64,000 bases of DNA, taken from positions 1 through 64,000 of the forward strand of contig NZ_JARZAI010000031.1 in the NCBI RefSeq assembly GCF_029893355.1. The letters are read 5' to 3'. Position numbers and translations under genes: made by a program. Under the pieces are notes generated by a model. That model was not told where the DNA came from and did no database searches. It was given only the letters and a program-made list of their open reading frames with translations. This document shows positions 8,513 through 16,755 of this stretch, in pieces. The DNA is from Kitasatospora sp. MAA4 (GTDB taxonomy: Bacteria > Actinomycetota > Actinomycetes > Streptomycetales > Streptomycetaceae). Every line of letters starts with the position of its first letter. Position 1 is the stretch's first letter.

Positions 8513-9826
8513 ATGACGACGCATCGACCGAACCCCACCCGCGGCCCGTCCACCTCCCGCCGCCGCTCCACCGCCCTTCGCCTGGCCACCGCCGCCGCCG
8601 TCCTCGCACTGAGCGCGGTCAGCGCCGTCGGGCCGGCGAGCGCCGCACCGTCCGCCGCCTCCCCCCAGGCCGCGCCGTCCTCACCGGCGCCGGCCGCGCA
8701 GAGCGGCGGCCGGCTGCACCTGCCGGACCCCACCGGGCGCCACGCCGTGGGCGAGGTCGCACTGCACCTGATCGACCACACGCGTCCCGACCCGTGGCAG
8801 CCCGCGCAGCAGCAGCGCGAGCTGATGGTCAGCGTCTTCTACCCCGCGAGCCGCCCGACCGGCCGGCCCGCCCCCTACATGCTGCCCGCCGCAGCCGCGC
8901 ACTTCGACAGCGTCACCGCCGACGACTACCTCGGGCTGCACGTGCCCGCCGGCCAGGACTGGGCCGGTACGGCGACGCACGTGCAGCAGGGCGCGCCGGT
9001 CGCCGACCAGGACGGCGGGCACCCGGTCCTGATCTACTCCCCCGGCCTCGGCGAGCCGCGGACCTGGGGCACCACCCTGGTCACCGACCTGGCCAGCCGC
9101 GGCTACGTGGTCGTGACCGTCGACAGCACCTATGAGGCGCCCGAGGTGCAGTTCCCGGGCGGCTCGCTGGCCACCATGGTCGCGCCGGGCGATCCGGACG
9201 CCTTCCTCCGCAAGGCGCTGGCCGTGCGCGCCACCGACACCAGCTTCGTGCTGGACCAACTCGCCGTACTCGACGGCGGTCACAACCCCGACGCCGACGG
9301 GCAGCCGCTGCCCGCCGGCCTGGCCGGCGCCCTGGACCTGTCCGCGGTGGGCATGTTCGGCCACTCGCTGGGCGGCAGCGCCGCCGCCGTCACCATGGAC
9401 GCCGACCACCGCATCCGCGCCGGCATCGACATGGACGGCAACCTGACCAACTACGACAACTCGCTGATGCCGGTGGCCCAGCACGGCCTGGACCGCCCCT
9501 TCCTGCTCCTCGGCAAGGACCTCGGCACCATCGACACCGGCCCCGGCTGGCAGGCCTTCCGCGCCAACACCCCCGGCTGGTCACGCGAGTTGAAGCTGCG
9601 CGGCGCCCAGCACGCCTCGTTCACCGACGCGGAGGCCCTCATCCCGCAGCTGGGCCTGACGACCGCCGACCGCACCGACGACATCGGCACCATCGACCCG
9701 CAGACCGCGATCCGCACCAACGAGGCCTACCTCGCCGCCTACTTCGACCACTGGCTGCGCGGCGGCCGCGGGCAGCTGCTGGACGGGCCGTCCGCGCAGT
9801 ACCCCGACATGGAGTTCGTGAACTGA
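8513..9826 (+). CDS. Secreted alpha/beta hydrolase, PAF acetylhydrolase (isoform II)-like
   Basis: A 437-residue secreted esterase. An Arg-rich N-region and hydrophobic segment (about 18-45) end in ASA, a signal peptide. The mature part has the alpha/beta-hydrolase oxyanion region (VLIYSPGLGEPRTWG), the nucleophile elbow GHSLGG with Ser285, and a likely catalytic His in AQHASF near the C-terminus. The layout matches the platelet-activating-factor acetylhydrolase-like family. GTG at 8507, two codons upstream, is an alternative start. The MarR remnant on the other strand overlaps the last 88 bases. Confidence 0.88.
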   Translation: MTTHRPNPTRGPSTSRRRSTALRLATAAAVLALSAVSAVGPASAAPSAASPQAAPSSPAPAAQSGGRLHLPDPTGRHAVGEVALHLIDHTRPDPWQPAQQQRELMVSVFYPASRPTGRPAPYMLPAAAAHFDSVTADDYLGLHVPAGQDWAGTATHVQQGAPVADQDGGHPVLIYSPGLGEPRTWGTTLVTDLASRGYVVVTVDSTYEAPEVQFPGGSLATMVAPGDPDAFLRKALAVRATDTSFVLDQLAVLDGGHNPDADGQPLPAGLAGALDLSAVGMFGHSLGGSAAAVTMDADHRIRAGIDMDGNLTNYDNSLMPVAQHGLDRPFLLLGKDLGTIDTGPGWQAFRANTPGWSRELKLRGAQHASFTDAEALIPQLGLTTADRTDDIGTIDPQTAIRTNEAYLAAYFDHWLRGGRGQLLDGPSAQYPDMEFVN

Positions 9827-10152
9827 GCTCTTGCCCAGCTGTCCTCTGCCGAGTCATCAGCTGGCACCGGACCGGCGGTGATGTGCTGGATGACACGCCA
9901 GAAGGCGTCGTGCTCCGGTGCCGCCGCGTGGCTCAGCAGAGCTCGCCGAACGGCCCGGGCGTGGGCCGGCCTGGCGGCGGCCAGGGCGCTGCGGCCGGCT
10001 TCGGTGACGGTGACGAGGCGACGACCGGCGGGAGCGGCCTCGCGCAGCAGGAGCCCCCGGTCGGCCATGCGGGAGAGCTGGCGGGAAAGCCGGGCCCATT
10101 GCCAGCCGGGTTCGAACAGGATGAGCAGGGCACCGAGCACTTGGCTGCCCAC
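9739..10152 (-). pseudogene. MarR-family regulator remnant
   Basis: The 137-residue frame contains the winged-helix half of a MarR regulator (LSRQLSRMADRGLLLREA, GRRLVTVTEAGRSALAAARPAH) but lacks the N-terminal dimerisation helices and the start of the helix-turn-helix. The frame then runs on into the 3' end of the esterase gene opposite, producing a non-MarR tail after about residue 105. Loss of both ends suggests a decayed gene. A shifted N-terminal part was not found in the 18 bases before the next gene. Confidence 0.65.
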
Positions 10153-10170
10153 GGCGGCGTTCGAGCCGCG

Positions 10171-10611
10171 CTATGCGGGGCCGAGTACGGGATCGAGCTC
10201 GGCCAGGCTTTCGAGTAGCTGACGAGCCCCGCGGGAAATGCGGTCATCGGTGTCCTGCACCAGCTCCCCCACGAGCTGCACTGCGATGTCCCGGTCGGAG
10301 GAGAAGATGCCGAATACATCGACTACTGCCGTGTGGATCCAATCGATGTGCTTCGAGTCGGCGACTGCCAGCGCGGAGGCGACTACCGCCAGCCCGGCCC
10401 TGTCCTTTCGCCGAAGCACGGCTTCCGCAGTCGCCCAGGTGACGAAGGTGTCAGCCGGGTCGAGCACGAGCTCCAGCAGCGGCCCGACAGCCTCCTGCAT
10501 CTCGGCGAAGCCCGCCAGGCCGCGACCTGCATCCGCCCGGTCATGGTAGTCACGGCTTCGCCCAAGCTCGCTGAGCGCCACAACACAGGCACGCCGCAGA
10601 TCGTTGTCCAC
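10171..10611 (-). CDS. HEAT-repeat-like hypothetical protein
   Basis: A 146-residue, all-helical, acidic protein with a HEAT/armadillo-like pattern: repeated helix pairs such as AVGPLLELVLDPADTFVTWATAEAVLRRKDRA. No catalytic motif or signal peptide is present. The GTG start at 10611 follows a GGAGGGCAAGG stretch. Proteins of this type are common single genes in actinomycetes and are probably binding scaffolds. The role is unknown. Confidence 0.75.
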   Translation of the reverse strand: MDNDLRRACVVALSELGRSRDYHDRADAGRGLAGFAEMQEAVGPLLELVLDPADTFVTWATAEAVLRRKDRAGLAVVASALAVADSKHIDWIHTAVVDVFGIFSSDRDIAVQLVGELVQDTDDRISRGARQLLESLAELDPVLGPA

Positions 10612-10771
10612 CTGCCTTGCCCTCCCCTCCCCCGATCTTCCGTCAACGTACCATCGAGGCCCTACGGGCGGTCAGGACAGCTCCTGGGTGGACATGTCCT
10701 GCGGATCATGACTGCGGTACACGTGCTGGACGCGATTCTCAACGATGATCACTCCGGGTGGCATCGATCCA

Positions 10772-10777
10772 TAGACT
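10772..10777 (+). promoter_or_regulatory. -10 box (TAGACT) of a likely leaderless transcript
   Basis: TAGACT ends six bases before the ATG of the acetyltransferase at 10784, and no ribosome site is present. That is the spacing expected for a leaderless actinomycete mRNA. Confidence 0.5.
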
Positions 10778-10783
10778 GACCAC

Positions 10784-11554
10784 ATGTCAGCCACAGATCT
10801 CCAGCGCATCGCGGCCTTCCGCGCGTCCTTCGCCCGGCGTCAGGCCGCTGCGGTGACCGAGATTCCCGGCGGCGTAGGGGTCCTCGACCAGAAGTACGCG
10901 GCCTCGCACGAACACAACCAGCTCGTCATCGAGAGGCCGACGGCTCCGTCCGGCCTCCCCGCTCTGGCCGACAGCGTTCTCGGCCACCTGCGCCACCGCC
11001 GGATCACGATCCTCGACGACGCCGTCGGTACCCTCTGCGCGCCGGCCCTCACCGCAGCCGGCTACGCCCACGAGACCGAACTCGTCATGACCCACTCCGG
11101 CTCTGCCGCCCTCCCCGGCTCGCCCGCGCAGACGGTCGCTCTCGCCGACCTGCGACCTGCCCTGGTCCGCCAGCTCCGCATCTGGATGCCCCAGGCCGAG
11201 GACGCCGCGGTCCACCAGCTCGCCGACCGCAGGACGGCCCGGCTCGGCGGCGCCGACCAGGTCTGCTTCCTCGCCGTCCGCGACGAGAACGGCACGGTCT
11301 GCGCCTGGGCCGACGTCTACCTCGACGCGGCCCACGGGATCGCCCAGATCGAGGACGTCGTCACCGCTGACGCCCATGTGCGGCACGGCCACGCGGACAC
11401 CGTCCTCGCCACCGCGCTGCACCACGCATGGGGCTACGGCCTGGTCTTCCTCATGGCCGACCCCGACGACTGGCCGCGCAGCTGGTACGCCCGCCGCGGC
11501 TTCAGCCCGATCGGCCGCTCGCACGTCTTCACCCGCACGGAAGCCGGGAGCTGA
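10784..11554 (+). CDS. GNAT-family N-acetyltransferase
   Basis: A 256-residue protein whose C-terminal half has the GNAT fold: beta strands IAQIEDVVTADAHVRHGHADTVLATALHHA contain the degenerate acetyl-CoA loop (V-x-x-x-x-R-x-G/H-x-A) and are followed by WYARRGFSPIGR, the usual last strand. The N-terminal half is a divergent second GNAT-like domain. The enzyme should transfer an acetyl group from acetyl-CoA to a small-molecule or protein amine; the acceptor is unknown. The start is ATG at 10784, probably leaderless. Confidence 0.85.
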   Translation: MSATDLQRIAAFRASFARRQAAAVTEIPGGVGVLDQKYAASHEHNQLVIERPTAPSGLPALADSVLGHLRHRRITILDDAVGTLCAPALTAAGYAHETELVMTHSGSAALPGSPAQTVALADLRPALVRQLRIWMPQAEDAAVHQLADRRTARLGGADQVCFLAVRDENGTVCAWADVYLDAAHGIAQIEDVVTADAHVRHGHADTVLATALHHAWGYGLVFLMADPDDWPRSWYARRGFSPIGRSHVFTRTEAGS

Positions 11555-11641
11555 GCGGGCCTCGCGGACCCCTCTGGTTCGCTCACGTCCCGATGTGGTG
11601 AGATGTGCGCTCACGGTCATGGTCGCTGGTGGGGGTGCGAT

Positions 11642-12295
11642 GTGCTCAGGAGTGGACGGCTGCTCGCGCTGGACGAGGACGCGGTGCAGCTTGCCGCCGC
11701 GGGCCTGGTGCGGCTGGGTGTGCAGCGGTGCGGGGACAAGGAGGCCGGGGCGACTGCGTGGCGGATCCGCGCCAGCTCGTTCGCGCACGCGTGGCTGGAC
11801 TTCGGCGACCCGCCCGGGCCGGAGCTGCGGGTACCGGCCGGAGCTGTCCTACGGTCACTCGTGCACAGGGCCGCGCAGCTGCTTCTGCAGGTCCACGACG
11901 GGCACGGTCCGGCCGTACTGGAATGGCTGGGCCTGCGCGCGGCCGAGGCCGGCGAACAGGCCCGCTGGGGGCAGACGGCGCACCCGGCCGAACCCACCGC
12001 CCTCGCCCTGGTCTGGCACGGCGTCCAGGCCGTCACCGCAGAGGGCGGGCACGGCCACGATCGGCGCATCGACGACAGGTGCGAGGCGTACGTCCGTGAG
12101 CGCCACCACCGCCAGGACACCCTCGCGCTGATCCTGGCCTGCGCCCGACTCAATGCCACCGCCCTGACGGAGCTCAGCCACCAGGATCCGGGCCGGACAG
12201 GCGAACGGCTCGAGGAACACGCCTCCCGACACATGCCGCTCGACGGCCCCGCACCGCTGTGGGTCCCGGGACGGCCCCGACACTCCGCCCGCTGA
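11642..12295 (+). CDS. Hypothetical protein (217 aa), helical
   Basis: I do not recognise a domain. The 217-residue product is mostly alpha-helical, with a His-rich central part (VWHGVQAVTAEGGHGHDRR) and a basic C-terminus. GTG at 11642 is favoured because GGTGGGGGTGC lies a few bases upstream; an upstream GTG at 11603 would add 13 low-complexity residues. Codon use is typical of its neighbours. It is not clearly in an operon. Confidence 0.6.
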   Translation: MLRSGRLLALDEDAVQLAAAGLVRLGVQRCGDKEAGATAWRIRASSFAHAWLDFGDPPGPELRVPAGAVLRSLVHRAAQLLLQVHDGHGPAVLEWLGLRAAEAGEQARWGQTAHPAEPTALALVWHGVQAVTAEGGHGHDRRIDDRCEAYVRERHHRQDTLALILACARLNATALTELSHQDPGRTGERLEEHASRHMPLDGPAPLWVPGRPRHSAR

Positions 12296-12394
12296 GGCGA
12301 GGGGCGCGAACTCGTCCCGGGCGCCGTTGACGGACAGCAGCGCGGGGCCGCCGGGCGGTGGGAGCAGCAGGCCCTCTGAGGCAGTGCGGGTCAG

Positions 12395-12766
12395 CTACCG
12401 GGGCGGGCTGTCCCAGGAGTAGGAGTCGGGCAGGTTGTGGGCTCCGCCGGAGTTCTCGTTCTTGATGGTCGCGGCAGCGGTGTACGACGTCTTGTCGTCG
12501 AAGACGACCAGGCAGCGCAGGTGTGCGGTCTCCTCGCGCACCGTGTCGTGGACGTGGGGGGTGCACGACACCGAGGCGACCGGGCGGTGGTCCTTCGTGG
12601 TGATGTGGGACTTCATCGTGTTCTGCAGAGCCACATAGGCGTCGGTGTTCGGCCCGCAGCCGGCCGCAGCGCATGCCACGGCTACCGCCGCTGCCACCGC
12701 CGGGACCCGCGATCCCCGCAGCCACGGCCGCGACCGCAGCCGCCCACGACGTCCGTCCATACGCAT
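12395..12766 (-). CDS. Small secreted lipoprotein
   Basis: A 123-residue product with an Arg-rich N-terminus, a hydrophobic segment and a lipobox ending AAAGC, so it should be lipid-anchored on the outer face of the membrane. The mature part has two further cysteines (VSCTPHV and LRCLVVF) that could form a disulphide, resembling small DUF4333-type lipoproteins. Function is unknown. It is divergent from the binding-protein gene at 12945. Confidence 0.75.
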   Translation of the reverse strand: MRMDGRRGRLRSRPWLRGSRVPAVAAAVAVACAAAGCGPNTDAYVALQNTMKSHITTKDHRPVASVSCTPHVHDTVREETAHLRCLVVFDDKTSYTAAATIKNENSGGAHNLPDSYSWDSPPR

Positions 12767-12944
12767 CGGCGAACTCCTGATCGCTGGTCGAAAGCGCTGA
12801 TCGTAGCCTCAAACCGAGCAACGGCACTCGCGTGCGCTGTTACCGGGTCGTCCTCCTGGCGTTCAACCGCTGTATCTCCCTCCTTGTGCTGTACCGGATT
12901 TGCTGAGCCGATCATCTGCGCGGCAGTTCGAGGAAGGCACACGC

Positions 12945-14177
12945 ATGACCAGCTGGACCCGGCCGCGAAGCGCGATCGCGGCGATCGCCCTCCTCCCCGC
13001 GCTGCTCGCCTCCGCCGGTTGCGGTGACTCGGCGAATGCCACCAGTACCGACTACACGGTGATGACCTGGGCCCCGTCCGGCACCGGCGCCTTCGACCGG
13101 CCCGGGGTGACCGCGCTGGCGGAGGCCATCGGACGGGACGTCAACGCCAAGGGCGGGCTCAACGGGCACCACCTGCGGGTGGTCACCTGCAACGAGCACA
13201 ACACCGTGGACGGCGGCACCGCCTGCGTGAAGCAGGCCGTGGACGACAAGGTGATCGCCGTCATCGGCTCCTACAGCCTGAACAGCGAAAGCCTGCTGCC
13301 CGGCCTGGAAGCGGCCAGGATCCCCTACCTCGGCGGATACGGCCTCTCCGCAGCCGAGTTCAGCAGCCCGCTCTCGTACCCCGTGGCCGGCGGCACCCCG
13401 ACGCTGATCGCCGGAAACGGCCGCCAGCTGGTCGCGGCCGGGTGCCGGACGATCGCGCTGGTCCGCCCGGACACCGCGGCCGGCGACACGCTCACGGGAT
13501 ACCTCGGCCGCGCGTTGCAACCGGACGGGGTCCAGCTGGTGGACGTCCGGGTCAGCGAGCAGTCCCCCGACTACGACGATGCGGCCCGCAGGGCGCTCGG
13601 CGACGACCGGCCGGGCAGCTGTGCGAGCGACGCGCTCGCCCCCGTGGAGAGCGCCAAATTCCTCGACGCGTACCGGAAGTTGACCCCCAAGCACGCGCTG
13701 CTGGGCGCGCTGATCGGCAGCGTCCCGCAGTCCGTGATCGGCCCGCAGAGCAGCACCGACGGCCCGTTGAACAACGCGTACGTGACCGGCTGGTACCCGC
13801 CCACCTCCTCGCACGCCTGGGACGCGCTACGCGCCATGGCGGGTGGCGACAACCGGATCGACCCCTCGGACCTCGCGGTGCAGACCACCTGGGTCGCCTA
13901 CCAGGTCTTCCTGCAGGCCGTCCAACGCCTGCAAGCTGCCGGCACGCCGCTTGCGAGCAAGTCCCTGCGCGACGAGCTGGACAGCGGGGACTCCCTCGAC
14001 ACCGGGGGCGTGACGCCCCGGCTCAGCTGGGGCGAGATGCTGCCCAGCAGTGACTCGCCGCGGTCGGTGAACACCTGGGTCACCTACCAGCAGGTGAAGG
14101 CAGGGCAGTTGACGGAGCAGCAGAGCGGCTTCCTGGACATGCGCTGGGTGCTGACCGGGGGCAAGCCGCCGCAGTGA
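12945..14177 (+). CDS. Periplasmic-binding-protein (branched-chain amino-acid type) lipoprotein
   Basis: A 410-residue lipoprotein: signal helix and lipobox ASAGC near residues 22-26, then a type I periplasmic binding fold of the Leu/Ile/Val (Peripla_BP_6) class. Typical elements are INAKGG-like DVNAKGGLNGHHLRVVTCNE and VIAVIGSYS. The ATG follows GAGGAAGG. No ABC permease or ATPase genes adjoin it, so it may serve a distant transporter or act as a sensor. A possible link to the lipoprotein just upstream is unproven. Confidence 0.88.
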   Translation: MTSWTRPRSAIAAIALLPALLASAGCGDSANATSTDYTVMTWAPSGTGAFDRPGVTALAEAIGRDVNAKGGLNGHHLRVVTCNEHNTVDGGTACVKQAVDDKVIAVIGSYSLNSESLLPGLEAARIPYLGGYGLSAAEFSSPLSYPVAGGTPTLIAGNGRQLVAAGCRTIALVRPDTAAGDTLTGYLGRALQPDGVQLVDVRVSEQSPDYDDAARRALGDDRPGSCASDALAPVESAKFLDAYRKLTPKHALLGALIGSVPQSVIGPQSSTDGPLNNAYVTGWYPPTSSHAWDALRAMAGGDNRIDPSDLAVQTTWVAYQVFLQAVQRLQAAGTPLASKSLRDELDSGDSLDTGGVTPRLSWGEMLPSSDSPRSVNTWVTYQQVKAGQLTEQQSGFLDMRWVLTGGKPPQ

Positions 14178-14195
14178 GTATGAGGCCCCTGTGCG

Positions 14196-15203
14196 TCAGC
14201 GCGCGGTGCGGGCCGCGTCGCGCAGGCGGCGCCACGTGCGGCTGACGGACGTCGGCCCGGTGTGCGTGGCGCCGGGTCCACCGCTCTCCCAGTTCCGGGC
14301 CGTATCAGCGAACGTCTCCGTCGGCGTCGTCGCGACCGGGCGCTGCGACTGCGCGGCCCGTGCGGTGAGCCGCAGGTCCTCCGGTTGGATCGTGGAGAGC
14401 CTCGCCCGGACGTGGCTGAGCAGGGTGGCGCAGGCGTCGGCGATCGCGGCCTCGCCGAGCGGGCGCGCCGGGAGGTCCAGCCCCTCGGACAACCGCTGCT
14501 CCAGGGCCGTTTGCAGATCCCCCAGGGTGATGTCGCGGATCGTCAGGGACAGGTGGGCGGACAGCCCGGCGGCGCCCACGGCGCGGTGTGCGAAGCCGCG
14601 CGGGACGTAGAGCACGCTGCCGGGCTCGAGGACGCTGCGCAGCAGCCGCGGGGAGCGTTCGTCGTCCGGCAGCTCGCCCGGCGACCAGTCCGCCGCCGCC
14701 GGGGCGTCGTGGACGTACCAGGTCTTACGTCCGGCGACCTGGAGGACGAACACGTCGGCGTCGTCACGGTGCACCGCGAGACCCTGACCGCCTGCGGGCG
14801 TGACGAAGAAGAACGCCTCCACGCGCCGGTCGAGCTCCTCGGACAACCGCGCCACCAGGTCGCCGGTCGGGCTGTGCCACTGGTCGACGCAGCGCAGCAG
14901 CAGCGTCGCCCCGGCGCGCAGCAGCTCGACGACCTTCGCGCGGTCGGCGAAGCCGTGGTGCGTCGTGCCGTTGACCACGCGCGGGGTGGTGTAGGCGTCG
15001 GGCGGGACGGTGACCTTGGTGGAGCGGACCATCTCCAGGTAGGGCGTGCGCAGCAGCCCGGCCTCGAAGGCGGCGTCCAGCTCGTCGAGGTCGAACGGCG
15101 AGGCGAGTGCCTCCGGCGCGAAGACCGCGGGCTTGCACTGCCACTGACGGTCGGCGAAGCTCTTGACGTCGCCGACCCAGGTGGCCAGCGTGGGCGATTC
15201 CAT
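14196..15203 (-). CDS. JmjC/Cupin_4-type 2-oxoglutarate oxygenase
   Basis: A 335-residue protein of the JmjC-like ribosomal oxygenase/Cupin_4 family. The iron ligands are readable: His145 and Asp147 in LAVHRDDADVF, and His206 in VPRGFAHRAVG. The C-terminal part is helical, as in the dimerisation region of this family. Known members hydroxylate His or Arg side chains of proteins. It is the third gene of a minus-strand set: 27-residue peptide, P450, cupin. The context suggests that it modifies that peptide (inference). The start is at 15203, with a weak GGGAAA ribosome site inside a 15-bp repeat. Confidence 0.85.
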   Translation of the reverse strand: MESPTLATWVGDVKSFADRQWQCKPAVFAPEALASPFDLDELDAAFEAGLLRTPYLEMVRSTKVTVPPDAYTTPRVVNGTTHHGFADRAKVVELLRAGATLLLRCVDQWHSPTGDLVARLSEELDRRVEAFFFVTPAGGQGLAVHRDDADVFVLQVAGRKTWYVHDAPAAADWSPGELPDDERSPRLLRSVLEPGSVLYVPRGFAHRAVGAAGLSAHLSLTIRDITLGDLQTALEQRLSEGLDLPARPLGEAAIADACATLLSHVRARLSTIQPEDLRLTARAAQSQRPVATTPTETFADTARNWESGGPGATHTGPTSVSRTWRRLRDAARTAR

Positions 15204-15233
15204 GGTGTTTCCCGTGGTGGTGTTTCCCGTGGT
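15204..15233. repeat. 15-bp perfect tandem repeat in the P450-cupin leader
   Basis: GGTGTTTCCCGTGGT occurs twice in tandem (15204-15218 and 15219-15233) immediately upstream of the cupin start. On the transcribed strand each copy gives ACCACGGGAAACACC, so the ribosome-binding region itself is duplicated. Confidence 0.85.
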
Positions 15234-15244
15234 GTCAGTCAGGG

Positions 15245-16321
15245 TCAGGGTGTTCGGCGGTCGGGGCAGGCTCCGACTTCCGCGTCGAAGCGCACGGAGA
15301 GCAGCGAGCGCAGGGGGATGTGCGTCTCCTGCCGCGGGCTGCGAATCACGAGGCGGTTGTCGAAGGCGACGGTCAGCAGGCGCTCGGCCAGGGGCACGAC
15401 CAGGTGCTTGGCCCAGCAGCGGGCGCCCTCGAACCCGAACGGCATGAACGCGGGCGTGCTCTCCGGATCCGCCACCCCGGCCCACCGCTCGGGCCGGAAG
15501 TCCAACGGGTCGGCCCAGTAGTCCAGGTGACGGTGCATCAGGAGTGGAAAGAGCGCGACGCGGTCCTCGGGACGGATCTCGGGGTGCAGTCCGGTGTACG
15601 CGTCCCCGCCCTTGCGGAACAGCATCCACGCGGGTGGGAGCAGCCGCAGCGTCTCCCACAGGACCGCGGTGAGGTCGGCGCGGGCTGCCTCCTGTTCGCG
15701 TGCCGGGCCCATGAGCCACAGGGCGTTGCCGGCCAGGGCGGCCACACCGTCGCAGAGGGTGGCCGTCGCCCGCCGGTACAGCGCGATGGCCTGCCGCCTC
15801 TCCTGGATGCCGGAGGCGTCGCGGATCCGCCCGGCCAGCGCGGTGGACCTGCCCTCGGCATCGGATCCCGGCCAGACGGTGACGGCGCGGTCGACGATCC
15901 GGGAGAGCGTGTCGGAGCGCGTGACGCCGCGTTTCGACAGCAGGGAGACCGGCAGCGGGTCGGACGAGAAGAGCCACCGGCGCATGTAGGTGGTGGCCGC
16001 GTAGGGCCAGGCGCCGGACAGCCCGCGCGCCGCCGGCGGCGGCGTCCGGATGCCCGCCATGACGTCCTGTCCCAGCGCGCGGATCGTCCGTGTCGCGCTG
16101 TCGTGGTGGATATCGGCTCCCGCGGCGGGCTTGAAGACCGAGCGTTCCGTCGACAGCACAGGACGCGCCGCGACGATTTCGGCGATCAGGTCGCAGTCGG
16201 AGACGCCGACCGTGACCGCGTCGATCCGGAATACCTTCTCGCCCCTGGACAGCAGATCCTGAATTCGCGGGGCGTACACGATGGAATGGTCGCGGACCGC
16301 TGCCGGCGCCATTTCTTCCAC
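15245..16321 (-). CDS. Compact cytochrome P450 beside a peptide gene
   Basis: A 358-residue P450, shorter than the usual 400 or so. The K-helix ExxR (ETLR, 223-226), the PERW meander (277-280) and the haem loop FGFEGARC with Cys302 are clear. The residue two places after the Cys is Ala, not the usual Gly, and no classic AGxDT I-helix motif is visible. GTG at 16321 is chosen because GGGAGGTGG lies seven bases upstream; ATG at 16312 is an alternative. The gene follows the 27-residue peptide gene and precedes the cupin. By analogy with P450-modified RiPPs it probably forms a cross-link on the peptide's Trp or His residues (inference). Confidence 0.88.
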   Translation of the reverse strand: MEEMAPAAVRDHSIVYAPRIQDLLSRGEKVFRIDAVTVGVSDCDLIAEIVAARPVLSTERSVFKPAAGADIHHDSATRTIRALGQDVMAGIRTPPPAARGLSGAWPYAATTYMRRWLFSSDPLPVSLLSKRGVTRSDTLSRIVDRAVTVWPGSDAEGRSTALAGRIRDASGIQERRQAIALYRRATATLCDGVAALAGNALWLMGPAREQEAARADLTAVLWETLRLLPPAWMLFRKGGDAYTGLHPEIRPEDRVALFPLLMHRHLDYWADPLDFRPERWAGVADPESTPAFMPFGFEGARCWAKHLVVPLAERLLTVAFDNRLVIRSPRQETHIPLRSLLSVRFDAEVGACPDRRTP

Positions 16322-16400
16322 GAGAATCCCACCTCCATGGGAATGGCTGTGAATGCGTTCCCCCCGACGGGCGGAGAGCTCCGGGCACGGAAAGGGCAGG

Positions 16401-16468
16401 GCTGCGGAAGCCACGGACGCTCCGCAGCACCGGCGGAGGCAGCGGCCTTGCGCCAACCGCCTCCGCCG
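16401..16468 (-). terminator. Two hairpins between the peptide gene and the P450 gene
   Basis: A stem of ten pairs (16431-16440 with 16459-16468) follows the peptide stop codon directly. A second stem of eight pairs (16401-16408 with 16421-16428) comes after it. No U-run follows. The position suggests partial termination or mRNA stabilisation that would give more precursor than enzyme, as in many peptide clusters. Confidence 0.55.
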
Positions 16469-16479
16469 CCGACAGTGCG

Positions 16480-16563
16480 TCAGATGACGTGCAGGATCCA
16501 CGCGTGGTTGGCGAGGTCCTCGTCCTTCTTGAACTTCTTCACCAGCGCCTTGACCATCTTCAT
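16480..16563 (-). CDS. 27-aa candidate RiPP precursor peptide
   Basis: A tiny gene of 28 codons. The product has a Lys-rich amphipathic leader (VKALVKKFKKDEDLA) and a hydrophobic C-terminal tail NHAWILHVI with one Trp and two His. A ribosome site (AATGGAG) lies six bases before the ATG. The next genes on the same strand are a P450 and a JmjC-type cupin. The size, the charged leader and the aromatic C-terminus fit precursors of P450-cross-linked peptides such as tryptorubin/atropopeptides and biarylitides. No protease or transporter gene is adjacent. The coding call rests on start, ribosome site and context. Confidence 0.7.
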   Translation of the reverse strand: MKMVKALVKKFKKDEDLANHAWILHVI

Positions 16564-16755
16564 GACTACTCCATTTCCTGGAGTACGGGCACGCCGAGTA
16601 GGGCACCCGCACACCATCATCGACATTCGGTATTCCGGTCCGGAAGCCGAACGGCCTTCTTGAGAGCCAGACACTAACCGAGGGCGAGCGCCGCCGACAC
16701 CCCTCTCACCGGACAATCATGCGATGTGCACTTTCGGGCAATAGGCCGACCGTTT

